A stretch of DNA of 64,000 nt from Galeopsis tetrahit. Taxonomy: Eukaryota; Streptophyta; Magnoliopsida; Lamiales; Lamiaceae. Position 1 is the stretch's first letter; each line of letters begins with the position of its first letter. Of this stretch, positions 53,523 to 64,000 are shown piece by piece. Below the pieces are notes generated by a model that saw nothing but the letters and a program-made list of their open reading frames with translations, did no database searches and was not told where the DNA came from. Made by a program: the position numbers and the translations under genes. The stretch is from assembly GCA_963675135.1 (NCBI GenBank), contig OY776121.1, positions 79,754,875 through 79,818,874 of the forward strand, in the 5' to 3' direction.

Positions 53523-54827
53523 TATTATATAAAAAAATTAAATAAAATAGAAACTAAAAATTATTCTATAATTTAAAATTTGAATGTAAATAATTTTTGA
53601 AAAAAATAATTATAATATAAAAAAAGAAAATCAATTTCCAAATGCCTTATAATATAAAAAAGAAATAACGTAAGAAAAGTAAAAAGAAATAACATTCCAT
53701 TAAAAAAAACAGAATAAAATTTTTTTTTGAACAAATAAATAATTTTTAAATAAAATTTGAATACAAATATAAAATAATAATATTAACTAATGATGTTGAA
53801 AAATAATTTTTAAAATTTGAATATAACATAATAAATTTGAGATTGTAAGGTGAAATAAGTTAAATGAAGGATATAATAGTAATTTTATACCCCATTTTGT
53901 TGCTCTAACTAATAAAAAATCGAGGTGGTAGTTTTTCCTAATTTTTTTTCAGAAATGTAGGTATAAACAATTTTTCCAAAAATTAATTAATGGATGAAAG
54001 GTTATAAGGCCACGTGTCCGTTGCCGGAGGTGATTGCATAGGATCGGAGCATCAGAAGGTGATAATTGGATTGAAAAAGAGCTGGCTATTGTTTTGTTGC
54101 ATACTAGGAAGGAAGAATTCATGTGTTATGGATTCTTTCGATCGGTTATTATTGTTTTATTAATATATAGCTAGCTAGATTGAAACAATTTTTTTTGTCA
54201 CTTAATTGCATTATTTTACTACAACACTTTACAAGAATAATTTGTGCTAAATTAAAAAATATTATAGAAACACATGTTTGCAATACATAAATTAATTTTA
54301 TGGTTACAGTTTTTATAATAACACAAATTGCATGCTCTTGTAATAACATATTTTTGGTCAAGCAACTCGCGAATTCGTAAAAAAAAATTAAGTGTCCTTA
54401 AAATAATACAAATTGTCCTTATAGTAACATAACTTACTATTTATAATTTTTTCGAACGACTTGAAAATGAATTTACGACCCACAAATTTTTAAATGTTGC
54501 TTTAGTTAATTAAATATATTTCAAAGTAAAATATTTTATACAAGTATGGTACGTTCATCTTAATTTGAATAATTTTCTTCCTTAACATTTTAATTATTTT
54601 GAAGTAATAATATAAAATTTGATGATGAATAAAATTCCACGGCATGTATAAAATCACTTTTAACACTTTAGTATTAGAAACTCACTAATCGTATTTTATA
54701 AATCACAAGTGTTGCGGTTAATTAAATAGTCAACATTCAATTTCTGAAGGCCGCTGCACTAAGTTGAAGTGTGCCAAAAATTTTCCCTAAATGCAACAAT
54801 TTTGACATCTTATCTTAATTCTATATA
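53523..54827. other. AT-rich intergenic sequence; no gene seen
   Basis: 1.3 kb. 54240-54440 has words such as TAATAACATATTTTTGGTCA and GCAACTCGC, distantly like the interior of the MULE at 44121-44779, so it may be an old relative. No ORF of interest. Confidence 0.4.
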
Positions 54828-55052
54828 CTCCCTCCATCCGCCTATAAGTTTCCCATTTTAGTCCGTCCGCCTATAAGCTTCCCATACCTTTTTTGGTAAG
54901 TATTTTTTCTTACACTTTACTTTATATCTTACTTTTTCTCACTATCTCTCTCCTCTCTCAATCACATCACTTGTACTATATCTATTATTTAATCACTTTT
55001 CTTAATCTCTGTGCCAAAAAATAACGTGAAGCTTATAGGCGGACGGAGGGAG
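54828..55052. mobile_element. Stowaway MITE
   Basis: CTCCCTCCATCCGCC ... GGCGGACGGAGGGAG with TA duplication. 225 bp. Confidence 0.95.
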
Positions 55053-55883
55053 TATTTGCAAACTGACACATCACAACCACACCTACTCTACCGGACTGTC
55101 ACCATTTCAAAAATCTCTTTTTACTAGATTTTCCTCCTTTTTATTTTAATCTAATCCGTTCATTTAAAACTATTAATCTTAACCGTTGTATCTTAATTTT
55201 ATTTCCTATATAATATCACCTTCTTTTGTTCATTTTTCTCAATCCACACAATTTCTGCTTATTTATAAGTTGTAATGGAAAATTCACGTTTCTTTTTGTT
55301 GCTATTGAAACATTCACATTTCTTTTTGTTGTAGATCTGTAATGAAACGTTTACGTTTCTTTCTGTATATTCAATTTTGTATCATTGCAGATCTGCGATT
55401 TTAACAATACATACACGCACATATATTATATTTACATGTCGTTCATGTCGTGCGCAATTCTGCAAATTGAAAAGCCTTCTTTTAAAAGGCAAACAACTCT
55501 TGATAAAACTAAATGCATTAAGTCTCGCCCTTCATCGTTTTTTTTTTCTTTTCAGATTGCTAATGAGAAAATCGTATAAATAAAATAACACCGCAAATTT
55601 GCAGATCTCCACGAATAAATTCCTCCAAATACTTTTTTATATTTCTTTCCTATTTTTATATTAGCAAGATCGTACACAATATTTTAATTGTTTAAAATTT
55701 CTTCAAAGACATTCCAAAATACGGAGTATATAATTGAGAAAATCAATTTAAATTTTTTTAAATCAATAAAATCGAAATTTGGTCAAGATTAATTGTGCAA
55801 TCTACATCTCTTTATTGAAAAAATATGATATGCGTACCCTAAGGATATGATAATAAAAAAATTATTAATTTCAGTATATATTA
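55053..55883. other. Intergenic; no gene seen
   Basis: AT-rich. ACGTTTCTTT(C/T)TGT-type words repeat at 55285-55370, and two short overlapping ORFs near 55380-55580 have no family resemblance. Confidence 0.4.
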
Positions 55884-56145
55884 CTCCCTTCGTTCATGAA
55901 AAGTAGTCCCATTAGTCTTATATTCTTTGTCCACCAAATGTAGTCTCATACAATTTATGAAAACTATCACCCTTCAACCATCACTTACTTACTCAATTTG
56001 CCATCAACTTTATTTATAAATAATCACTTTATTCACAATGGACCTCACAATATCCTATAATACCCTTACTTTATCTACTTTATTTACATATTTCTTAAAA
56101 TTTGTGTCCACCTTCCATGGGACTACTTTTGGTTGATGGAGGGAG
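55884..56145. mobile_element. Stowaway-like MITE (third subfamily)
   Basis: CTCCCTTCGTTCATGAAAAGTAG ... CTACTTTTGGTTGATGGAGGGAG, inverted ends, TA on both sides, 262 bp. Confidence 0.92.
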
Positions 56146-56620
56146 TAAAATTTATTTAAACAAATCTTAATATCGATCATATAATAGTCTGTATTCTATT
56201 CATGTATTCAATTCATGTATTCTATTCATCTATGTATTAAAAAAAAAAAAAATCAAATTTGGTTGATTGACTAATTTTAAAACAGGTGTGAAGAATTCAA
56301 TTTTGACAGATTTTAATTATGATCAATAAATTTATGACCATGGTTAAACAAATTTTATTGACATTAACTGACTCAATATTATATTTATGGTATTGACTTA
56401 AAAAATTATTAATAGATATTAATCGACTAAACATTACTAATTATATGTCAAATTAATTAATAAAAATCAATTTTCACTTAATTGAAAATCAATTTTGAAT
56501 TTTCTTATATTAAGTAAATCAAATTTATGTCATAGTTGACTAATGCACAGGTCAATCACTATATATTAAAAATAGCGAAAATATGCAACAAAGTGACTAC
56601 TGTCCAAGTGGATACAACGA
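56146..56620. other. AT-rich spacer; no gene seen
   Basis: Contains a duplicated TTCATGTATTC(A/T)ATTCAT near 56200 and unclassified sequence. Confidence 0.4.
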
Positions 56621-56624
56621 CAAA

Positions 56625-56865
56625 GTGGGATAGCTCAAGTGGTTAGAGCACCACTACCTAGGCCTTAGGTCTTGGGTTCGAGTCATGGGAAGGGGAAAAA
56701 AGAGATGGGTATTTAACTTCCATCAAAAAAGTCCTGGGTTCGAGTCATGGGGAGGGGAAAAAAAGGATGGGTATTTAACTTCCATCAAAAAAGTCCAGGG
56801 TTCGAGTCATGGGGAGGGGAAAAAAGGGATGGGTATTTAACTTCTATCAAAAAAGTCCAAGTTAC
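56625..56865 (+). repeat. tRNA-derived SINE-like repeat with triplicated 62-bp B-box unit
   Basis: The A-box-like TAGCTCAAGTGG (56631-56642) and B-box GGTTCGAGTC (56675-56684) form an internal Pol III promoter layout. The 62-bp unit with the B box (GTCnTGGGTTCGAGTCATGG ... TATTTAACTTCCATCAAAAAA) is repeated exactly three times: 56669-56730, 56731-56792 and 56793-56854. Confidence 0.75.
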
Positions 56866-56919
56866 AATTTTTTTTTCGAAACCTTGTAACCAACTTTTTT
56901 TTATTCAGTAATTTTGTAT

Positions 56920-57290
56920 TACATTTTTTTTTAACTCAGTAATTTTAGTATTCAGTAATTTCAGCAACAAAATTACCACTTTTCAATAATAATAATTACC
57001 ACTTTTCAACAATAATAGTTACACTTTTCGGTAACAAAACTACCACTTTTCAGTAAAAAAAAATCCATTTTTCAATAAAAAAAAGAACTATACTTTTCAT
57101 TAACAAAATTACCACTTTTCAATAAGAAATAACTACACTTTTCTTTAATTTGAAAATCAAAAACTAAAACTACACATTTTAGTAACAAAATTACCAGTTT
57201 TCAATAAGAAAGGACTACACCTTTCAATAACAAAATTACCACTTTTCAAAAATTTACTTAGTAACACACTTTAATTTGAAAATCAAGAAC
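56920..57290. repeat. Degenerate ~20-24-bp minisatellite
   Basis: At least ten imperfect copies of AACAAAATTACCACTTTTCA and ACTACACTTTTCAATAA. Like the array at 17388, it lies beside a tRNA-like sequence. Confidence 0.7.
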
Positions 57291-57513
57291 TAAAATCCCA
57301 CCACTGAAAACTCGTTTGATTAGTCATATCATCAGAATCAAGTCCCCCAAATCATTACAACAACTTATTGTACACCAACCAAACCGGTCATCAATAAGCA
57401 AGTGGTTTATAAAGTCACATATGTATATTCACAACCCTCTCTATATATATTCATCACAGAAAATAACTAAAACCTTGCAACTATAACTATTTGTTTGACA
57501 TAAATTAATTGAA

Positions 57514-57849
57514 GATGGGAGTAGAAAGAACATATGATTGCATATCTGATCTTCTAAGCAGCACTAGAAAGAAGAAGAGTTAGCAGCCCAGAATCGTCGA
57601 TCTCAAAGTCAGTCAGAATGGATTGTGTCAAGCTTTTGAATCAGTAAAGATGCTTCTAAATCCGGACGCTACCACCAATAATTCATCATCTACCATGTCG
57701 ATGGCGACGTCGTGCAACAATTGTGGGCTGGAGGAGCGGCGGCTGCTCCACCAGGTCCGCCACCGCGAAGTCTTCCGCCGCATGTATACATCATGCGTCC
57801 TCCGCCTCCATCCGCAATCCTTCTGTCGAAGACGAATCGATGGATAAGA
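57514..57849 (+). pseudogene. Composite gene remnant: HIPP-like N-terminus and CxxCG/VRHR zinc-binding fragment
   Basis: ATG at 57514 opens MGVERTYDCISDLLSSTRKK, like the start of heavy-metal-associated isoprenylated plant proteins (HIPP; family recalled from memory). A stop follows, then VDLKV. No metal-binding CxxC follows; instead a different frame (to 57849) gives CNNCGLEERRLLHQVRHREV and SCVLRLHPQSFC. This resembles a small plant zinc-binding family with CxxCG ... VRHR ... C(T/S)SCVL ... SFC, where one Cys has become Tyr. Both parts are broken. They may be two unrelated captured pieces or one decayed gene. Confidence 0.45.
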
Positions 57850-57896
57850 GGCTAGAGAGATAAATTAGGGTTTCACAGAGAAGGATAAGATAAATA

Positions 57897-58129
57897 CTCC
57901 CTCCGTCCGCCTATAAGTTTTCCATTTTACCATTTTGGTCCATCCGTCTATAAGTTTCACATACCTTTTTTGGTAAGTATTTTTTCTTACACTTCACTTT
58001 ACATCTTACTTTTTCTCTCTATCTCCCTCCTCTCCCAATCACATCACTTGTACTATATCTATTATTTAATCACTTTTCTTAATCTCTGTGCTAAAAAGTA
58101 ACGTGAAACTTATAGACGAACGGAGGGAG
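57897..58129. mobile_element. Stowaway MITE
   Basis: CTCCCTCCGTCCGCC ... GACGAACGGAGGGAG with TA duplication, 233 bp, same subfamily as 51323 and 54828. Confidence 0.95.
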
Positions 58130-59212
58130 TATATACTAAACTTGAATTGAGATATGTGGATCGGATGTGGATTAGAAGCGGGTCAGGGTCAAAATAGTGT
58201 ACACCAAAATATGATTGGTGCACAGTGTGCATTTAAGAATTCCACTTATAATTTATACGAGTAATATACATGCATAAATACATACTCACGTTTCACTTTT
58301 ATATTTTACTAGTGTAGAACCCGTGTATTACACGGGATTTTAAATGAACATTTTAATATTTAATAACAGTGTAGTATTACATAAAATTTTAAATTAATAT
58401 TTTAATATTTAATATTATATTTTTTATTTATTTACTTAATTTAAATTTTAATATTTACATTTTATACAATTGGTTATTATAATTATCCTTTAAACAAATT
58501 ATAAATTCTTTCGCTTAAATTTTATTTAACAACTTTTTTTTAATTATAAAACATTGTAATGTAAATGATCAACTAATATGAATGTAATTATTTTGTACAA
58601 TTCATAATAAATTATTAAATTAAAACACATAAAATGAAAACATTGACAAAATATTTTTATTCCATTTCGACACTTTACCATATAAATTGCAACATATAGT
58701 TGATCATGTCTGGCATTGTCTTATCTGAATGATTTAATATTATATGTGGGACGTACAACTTGTTCTCAATATTTCTACCTAAAACTATTCATGCCTCCAA
58801 CAGGTGATTTTCTAGTTTTATAACAATCAATCAAGTGTCATTGTACAAATCTCCCTTTTTATCTATTTTACGAAGAAGTATTATCTGAACTCCGATTTCA
58901 CAATATAAGACGGTAATTAATTTGAAATATCAGAACACTTAATGGAAATTGAATGTTCACTAAAATAAAAAAATGGAAATGGATTGTTCGGTAAAAAAAA
59001 AATGGAGATGGAATGTTTGAATGATTAATAATATTGAAAAATTGAATGTTTGAACAATTAATATAATTGAGAAATTAACCAATGAAAAATATTGAATATT
59101 TAATGTAATTGAGAATGAATTCAAATTAAGATGGAAAGAAAGATTATATAATTAATATAATTGAAAATTTAAGATAATTGGTAATATAAATGGAATGTTT
59201 GAATAATTAATA

Positions 59213-59757
59213 TAATATTGAAATTAACAGATGAAAAGTATACCCTTTCAAAAAAAAGAGTATTGAATAAATAATGTAGTGGAAAATGAATTCAAATTTA
59301 TTTACGTCTTAGCCAATGAGAAACTCCAGACTAAATTAATCACGACTCTTCTAAGTTATTTCATATTAATATTTTGTATACATAGAATCTAATTGAGATG
59401 TACATTAGAAGATCAAAACCAAAGTATCGTTAAAAAAAAAAAAAAAAAACCAAAGTGCTTATCAACATTAAGATTCAGGGGGAAGAAAGATTCTCTACTT
59501 AATTAATATAATTGAAATTGAATTTTTGAATAATTAATATAATAGTGAAATTAACAAATGAAAAGTATTGAATAAATTATGTAGCAATCTAATGAATTCA
59601 AATTTATAGCAATCTAATGAATTCAAATTTATTTGTCTTGGGCTATCAGATCTCCATGCTAAATTCATCATGAATCTTTTAAGTTATTTTATATTAATAT
59701 CTTGTAAACATAGAATTTAACAAAGGTGTACATTAAAAGATCAAAACAAAGTGTTTA
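59213..59757. repeat. Duplicated ~240-bp block inside the Helitron
   Basis: About 59213-59455 and 59523-59757 share ATTAATATAAT(A)GTGAAATT, GAATTCAAATTTATTT, AAGTTATTT(C/T)ATATTAATA and GTACATTA(A/G)AAGATCAAAA in order, at moderate divergence. Confidence 0.7.
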
Positions 59758-60472
59758 TGATAACTAAGACTGAATATGTCGTGATTATGATAACTAAACT
59801 TTATCGATTTTAAAACATAATTTATCCTTAATCTTAGCTATCAAACAACCTATAATTAAAAGTTAAAATGAAGTTAATATACCTTTAATTTTAGCTATCA
59901 AGCAGATCTAGAGTGTTCAGTTTGGGCCTAGTATTGATAATGTAGACATGTTAATCAAATCTAATTACGTTCGACTGAAAATATATAAATATTACTTGAC
60001 TGGACTTTCTTATGATAAAAAAGATTTAGCCATATCACATGCAATAAATTATGGGTGCAAATCTTAGTGGACCTCAATATTTGCATTTACAAATTTTCAA
60101 ATGAAAACAATTACTCCATTAAATTAGTACCAACAATTGAAGAATAGTACACAACGAAGTAAAAGTTTAGCTCTTCAACACATATCTGTTGGAGCCATCA
60201 TTTAAAAAAAAAAAAAAACACTTACATTTGGAAAAACGATGCAAAACTGAATTGTAGTACTAAAAGAAGAATGTGCACGTCTCAAATTACTTGAACATGT
60301 TATACCTGGGTTGGAGTAAGAACAGGATAGCGAACAACCATTGCCCATTGAATTTCATGCCTTCATGCCTCTTAGTCTCTTCCAGTCAATTTATTTTTTA
60401 GACCAAAATCTTCTAATTGCATCCTTTTCCACTTGCCCAACTTCTGAATTGTTCTTGTCAATGAACTTTCAT

Positions 60473-60925
60473 TCTTCCAAGGGTTCCGTGAAAGCAGTAG
60501 CAACAATTAAGTTACTATAATGGTATAACTGTCCATAACAGTTCTTTTTGGAAGCTTCATGAACAACCGTTAGTAAATCGACGACAACCTTTTAGACATA
60601 TAAAAGCTAAAAATAAAATGGAATCATAAATTGGAATCTCTTTCGCATGATATAAGTCAAATGATCCAAAACTAATTGTCGAAATTCTAATTTATAAGAG
60701 TTGAATATTCTCTGCAACAATTCGAAAACCCCTTACTAAAAACACATTAAAACTCAAATGAATTTGCATGCATCATTCTTTCAAGGATTCCATACAAGTA
60801 GTAGCAACAATTAAGTTTCTTTAGTAAATCAACGACAACCTCTTAGACTGATAAAAGCTAAAATAATTGGAATCATAAACTGGAATCTCTCTCGCGGGAT
60901 ATAAGGCAAATGATCCAGAGCTAAT
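60473..60925. repeat. Second duplicated block inside the Helitron
   Basis: About 60473-60685 and 60776-60925 share TAGCAACAATTAAGTT, GACGACAACC(T)TTTAGAC, AAAGCTAAAA and GGAATCTCT(T/C)TCGC in order. The second copy is shorter. Noncoding. Confidence 0.7.
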
Positions 60926-60949
60926 ACCCTATATTACTTGGTGCAATTA

Positions 60950-62178
60950 ATACACAAATGCAGTATCCACAAGTGTGTGGGAATGCACGACGAATTATTA
61001 ATTATAGAAACTCCCTATTATTTATATCAATCAAAATCTCACTTCAGATCTTTATAGTGTGCAGAAGAATATTCATACATTTAACTCCCAAGAAAATGGA
61101 ATTAGACCCGCCGAAGAAACACCAATTGTCGCTCCGGCACTGTCCCCCCAAAATTTCTAAAATCGATAAAATAAACCTAAATTTTCATCAATGCGTGCGA
61201 GATTCAATGTGAATAAAAAAATGTTTTTGAGGGGAGAAGAATATTTCCAACATGTACCTACCTCTTTTTTATGGAATCCTTTACATGATTACATGGTGTG
61301 AGGCACACCACTCCAAGTTGGCAGCATACCTAGCAAACCAACACATAACTCATGTGACATTTTTCATCTTTGTTCTCAGTTCTCGTGGTGCACAATCATA
61401 AATTAATTTTCGTGTTCCTAAATCCATGAAAAGGAGAATCCCGTTGAAGTATCAATCTAGTCAATTTACACTATTTCTTTGAATTCTGGAGGAAATCTCA
61501 AGAAACTGGTCAAGATTTTCTCCGTTCAATTCTAGTTCTTCTAAATCCTACTAAAATGGCATCATTCCATAATGTCAAAGCTACCCAACTGAAATTCAAA
61601 ATATTCTTCTACAGTGATAGATGCATATGATATGATAATGAATTCATTATTATACCCAGTAAGCTATCAGTTTCATATAATCTTTCTACATCAACAAATA
61701 TATGAAAATTTGAATTATGAATCTTTAATCCTTGATCCTTCCAATTATTCTAAACGCAGGCCAAAATCATTCCGAGTTTTGTCAAAACCTAAGAAAAGAA
61801 CAATGAAAAAAAATATTAAACAGAAAGAAAGTTCTTGTCAAAATTATTAAAATACAAAATACCTGCCTAGTAGGTAGGTCAAATCCAATCGTCATTCTAG
61901 GGCCTAAACGCCCTTTCATTAGCAGACCCTAAAATCCAATCGTCATTCTAGCATCATGAATTCCTTTTTGCAAGAGATTGCCAGATTAAAGCATTTGTTA
62001 AGCAACTTTCGGTTCAACTTAAAACTGCCAAAATTATGAATATCCAAGAGAAGTTTAAACAACAATACAAAGTGGAAGGACTGACAAAATTTTCAATCAG
62101 ATGCAAATTAAGAATGAAACAGAAAATCTTATAAAGAGATTATCATTTTAAGGCATTTGATCTTTTAAATGGTTACAC
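60950..62178. other. Helitron interior; no gene recognised
   Basis: The small ORFs at 60958-61212 and 61614-61850 (+) have no family resemblance. 61870-61950 has a duplicated AAATCCAATCGTCATTCTAG. Confidence 0.4.
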
Positions 62179-63244
62179 TTATGACTCTGAAATACAGAAA
62201 TGGAGAAAAACAATCAGACATGTATATCCTCTCCAAGCAGATACGCAAATACATGAGAAACTACATAAAAATAAATGCACCAAGTATTGTGAAAATATTG
62301 CCAAAAGAGATTTGAACTTTGTAAACATCATAGATTGGGAACAATTTCTAACAGATTCATCAGCAGCTTGACAGAGCCTGTGCAGCATTTTCTTTAGAGA
62401 AACTTCAACTCCTTTTCTTATTTTTAAAAAATGTAGGAAAACTTAATGTGCGTTCTTTCAGCCAAAAAAATGGAGCACAAAGTGTCTTACAAAAAAAATC
62501 TCTTCCACGCAGGAGAAGTCGATCATTCAGCAATTTGAAGGCGCGGGCTTCGGAGACCTGAATCTCTTTTCATGAATCATCCAGCGAGATTCTCCAAAAC
62601 GATGTCTTCGGAAGCAGCAAAGAATGCCAAAAAAGTAGATACACAAAAAATCAAATGTACGATTAAGCACAAATCAAATGTAAAATACAAAAATATTGAT
62701 GGAGAGACTAATAAAATTACACCAAATAAATTTGAGAGAAATTAAACCTGCAATTGAAATACAACAAAGGATCGACTTCCTCCGCCGTCCAGAATGAAAA
62801 TCTGCTTTCTTGTACACTCTCCGTATCTGTGGATATTGAATATTTTGTACCGAAACGATCTTGACTTGGTGAGGAAGAAAATCTAAATTAGAATTAGAAG
62901 ATAGGTGGATACATACAAATCCAAAAGGAGCATAAAGATTTACCGTTGTGTACTACGGATCTGATGAATCAGCGAGATTGCAAGATGAGGCGATAGAAGG
63001 CGAGATTGCAAGGTCAGGCGATAGAAGGAGAGATTGCAGCGGTGAGGCGAAAAAACCCTACATCCAATAGAGAACGATGAAATTCTACCTTAGAATTAGA
63101 TGATTAGATGACAGATGGATGAATATGTGGCTTGATAAAAAAATTACACGTGTGACTCGATTTTTAATAAAATGACACGTAAGCGAAATCTCTACCGAGA
63201 CGACACATCAGCCAGAAGAAACTCCCTATTAGTAATATAGGGGA

Positions 63245-63845
63245 TATTTGAGTTCACAATTTATTTTTTTACAGATATTATTTATGCTCTACAAAATATT
63301 GGTAAGAACCTTGCACTTACAAATTCCTTCACTAAGTTATCAAAATCATTCAGGGAAAGAATATAATCCAAAGCAGATAACAGCAGCATAAGTTAGGACT
63401 AAACAATTTACCATAGTGATCCGTAGAATCGATTAAGAATAGAAATTAGTTTGCACAAATTAAGCAACTCAATCATTTGAATCATCCCCCAACTTGTTAC
63501 ATTAAGCTCAAGCTAATCAAGTTTTCACTCTTCACAATACATCAATAGCAACAACACAACACTAAAAGAACCATCCAACATAAACTTAAAGTTCAAAACT
63601 GTCTCAGAGCTAACCAAGATCTTCTACGGTTACTGAATTTACATTCTTTGCTCGGTTCTTTATAGTGCAGGATGAAACAGCAGAATGACAATTCATCTTC
63701 CATTCATCATACAAATACTCAACAACCAAAGTTTTTTCGATGAAATTCCAGCATAAAGAAACTAAAAATTTCAAATACCAAATATTGAGACTCTGCAGCG
63801 TAGCGTCCTCACAATAGAGACTGGCGAGAAGACGTGGGGTGGATC
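63245..63845. other. Flank right of the Helitron; no gene recognised
   Basis: AT-rich, with A-rich plus-strand sequence that may be intron or 3' sequence of the minus-strand LOG-like locus. Confidence 0.35.
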
Positions 63846-63937
63846 CCGGCGACCACCATTATACACAACTTGTGAGACTTGTCCCATCAACCCTATGCTT
63901 CCACCTCCATAAACCAAGTCTATGTTCTTTTCAACCT
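63846..63937 (-). pseudogene. LOG-like (cytokinin riboside 5'-monophosphate phosphoribohydrolase) exon fragment
   Basis: LOG enzymes release active cytokinins from nucleotide precursors. On the minus strand, an intron-type end (AATGGACAG) is followed by NIDLVYGGGSIGLMG, VSQVVYNGGR, the conserved LOG nucleotide-binding region. Similarity ends after GGRR. The expected HVIGVIPKTLM and PGGYGT motifs do not follow in any frame before 63300. Upstream exons would be right of the window. Without a GT donor after GGR this looks like a truncated copy, though an exon boundary near here cannot be ruled out. Confidence 0.65.
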
Positions 63938-64000
63938 GTCCATTATTATTACAATTATTTAATTACTACTAATATTTATATATGTGGAAAATATCTCCAC

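Larger units (their letters stand above)
58309..63244 (-). mobile_element. Helitron (4.9 kb, minus strand), non-autonomous
   Basis: On the minus strand it starts TCCCCTATATTACTAATAGG at 63244, after an A. It ends with hairpin CCCGTGTAATACACGGG (58320-58336), then TTCTACA and CTAG at 58309-58312, before a T. TC start, CTAG end, hairpin about 7 nt before the end and insertion between A and T are the full Helitron signature. No Rep/helicase ORF was found. The minus-strand 5' part (about 63060-62480) looks like gene leader sequence (TAGGGTTTTTTCGCC), perhaps captured. 62179-62460 contains an open minus-strand piece (LKKMLHRLCQAADESVRNC) of unknown origin. Confidence 0.88.

Noticed and set aside
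62179..62388. 69-codon minus-strand ORF as a stand-alone gene.
   Set aside because: Only the first part looks protein-like, and it lies inside a Helitron; noted there as a possible captured piece but not called a gene.

Overview
This is a nuclear plant (eudicot-type) genomic window. The evidence is a nine-exon plant bromodomain gene with consensus GT/AG introns, plant-specific families (DUF295, MAKR, MORC, WLIM-type LIM, LOG), and a dense load of plant transposons: SIRE-like Copia, L1-type LINE with RNase H, Helitrons, MULEs, Stowaway and Tourist MITEs. I cannot name the species. No prokaryotic features, CRISPR arrays or rRNA genes were seen.

Layout. 1-4.5 kb: one complete-looking gene, a BRD1/2/13-type bromodomain subunit of plant SWI/SNF complexes (645 codons in 9 exons), with a MITE remnant in intron 7. 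4.6-7.06 kb: MITEs, a long foldback hairpin and degenerate repeats. 7.06-16.0 kb: a three-level nest. A 5'-truncated L1-type LINE is split by a Copia element (TSD GGATA), which is itself split by a 1.3-kb solo LTR (TSD TAAGG). 16.0-17.2 kb: the rest of a segment (copy A) duplicated at 34.3-35.8 kb (copy B). Copy B lacks the LINE but carries a 380-bp Helitron that copy A lacks. 17.2-33.9 kb: minisatellites and tRNA-like sequences, interrupted by a very young 13.36-kb SIRE-like Copia element (TSD GTAAG; LTRs differ by one substitution plus a C-run length). It has gag, pol and a large extra ORF damaged by one stop codon and an exact 298-bp duplication. A truncated MAKR gene follows.

35.9-36.8 kb: an intact DUF295 gene without an F-box. 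37.2-40.4 kb: a Pack-MULE candidate (long inverted termini, 9-bp TSD) carrying an intact CHZ1-type histone-chaperone ORF and other coding fragments. 41-43.7 kb: spliceable exon fragments of three unrelated genes (MORC ATPase, UBC8-11-type E2, LIM protein) in the same orientation. 43.8-47.2 kb: a ~602-bp tandem array whose monomers start with a Helitron-like 5' end, with one MULE inside one monomer. 47.5-49.0 kb: a MULE with 9-bp TSD. 50.4-58.1 kb: Stowaway and Tourist MITEs, a GC-rich island, a tRNA-derived SINE-like repeat and a broken gene fragment. 58.3-63.24 kb: a 4.9-kb minus-strand Helitron. The window ends in a LOG-like exon on the minus strand that continues past the right edge.

Only the bromodomain gene, the DUF295 gene and, inside a transposon, the CHZ1-like ORF look able to encode host-type proteins. 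Most of the rest records transposition, gene-fragment capture and duplication. All boundaries were read by eye; no database search or alignment program was run.
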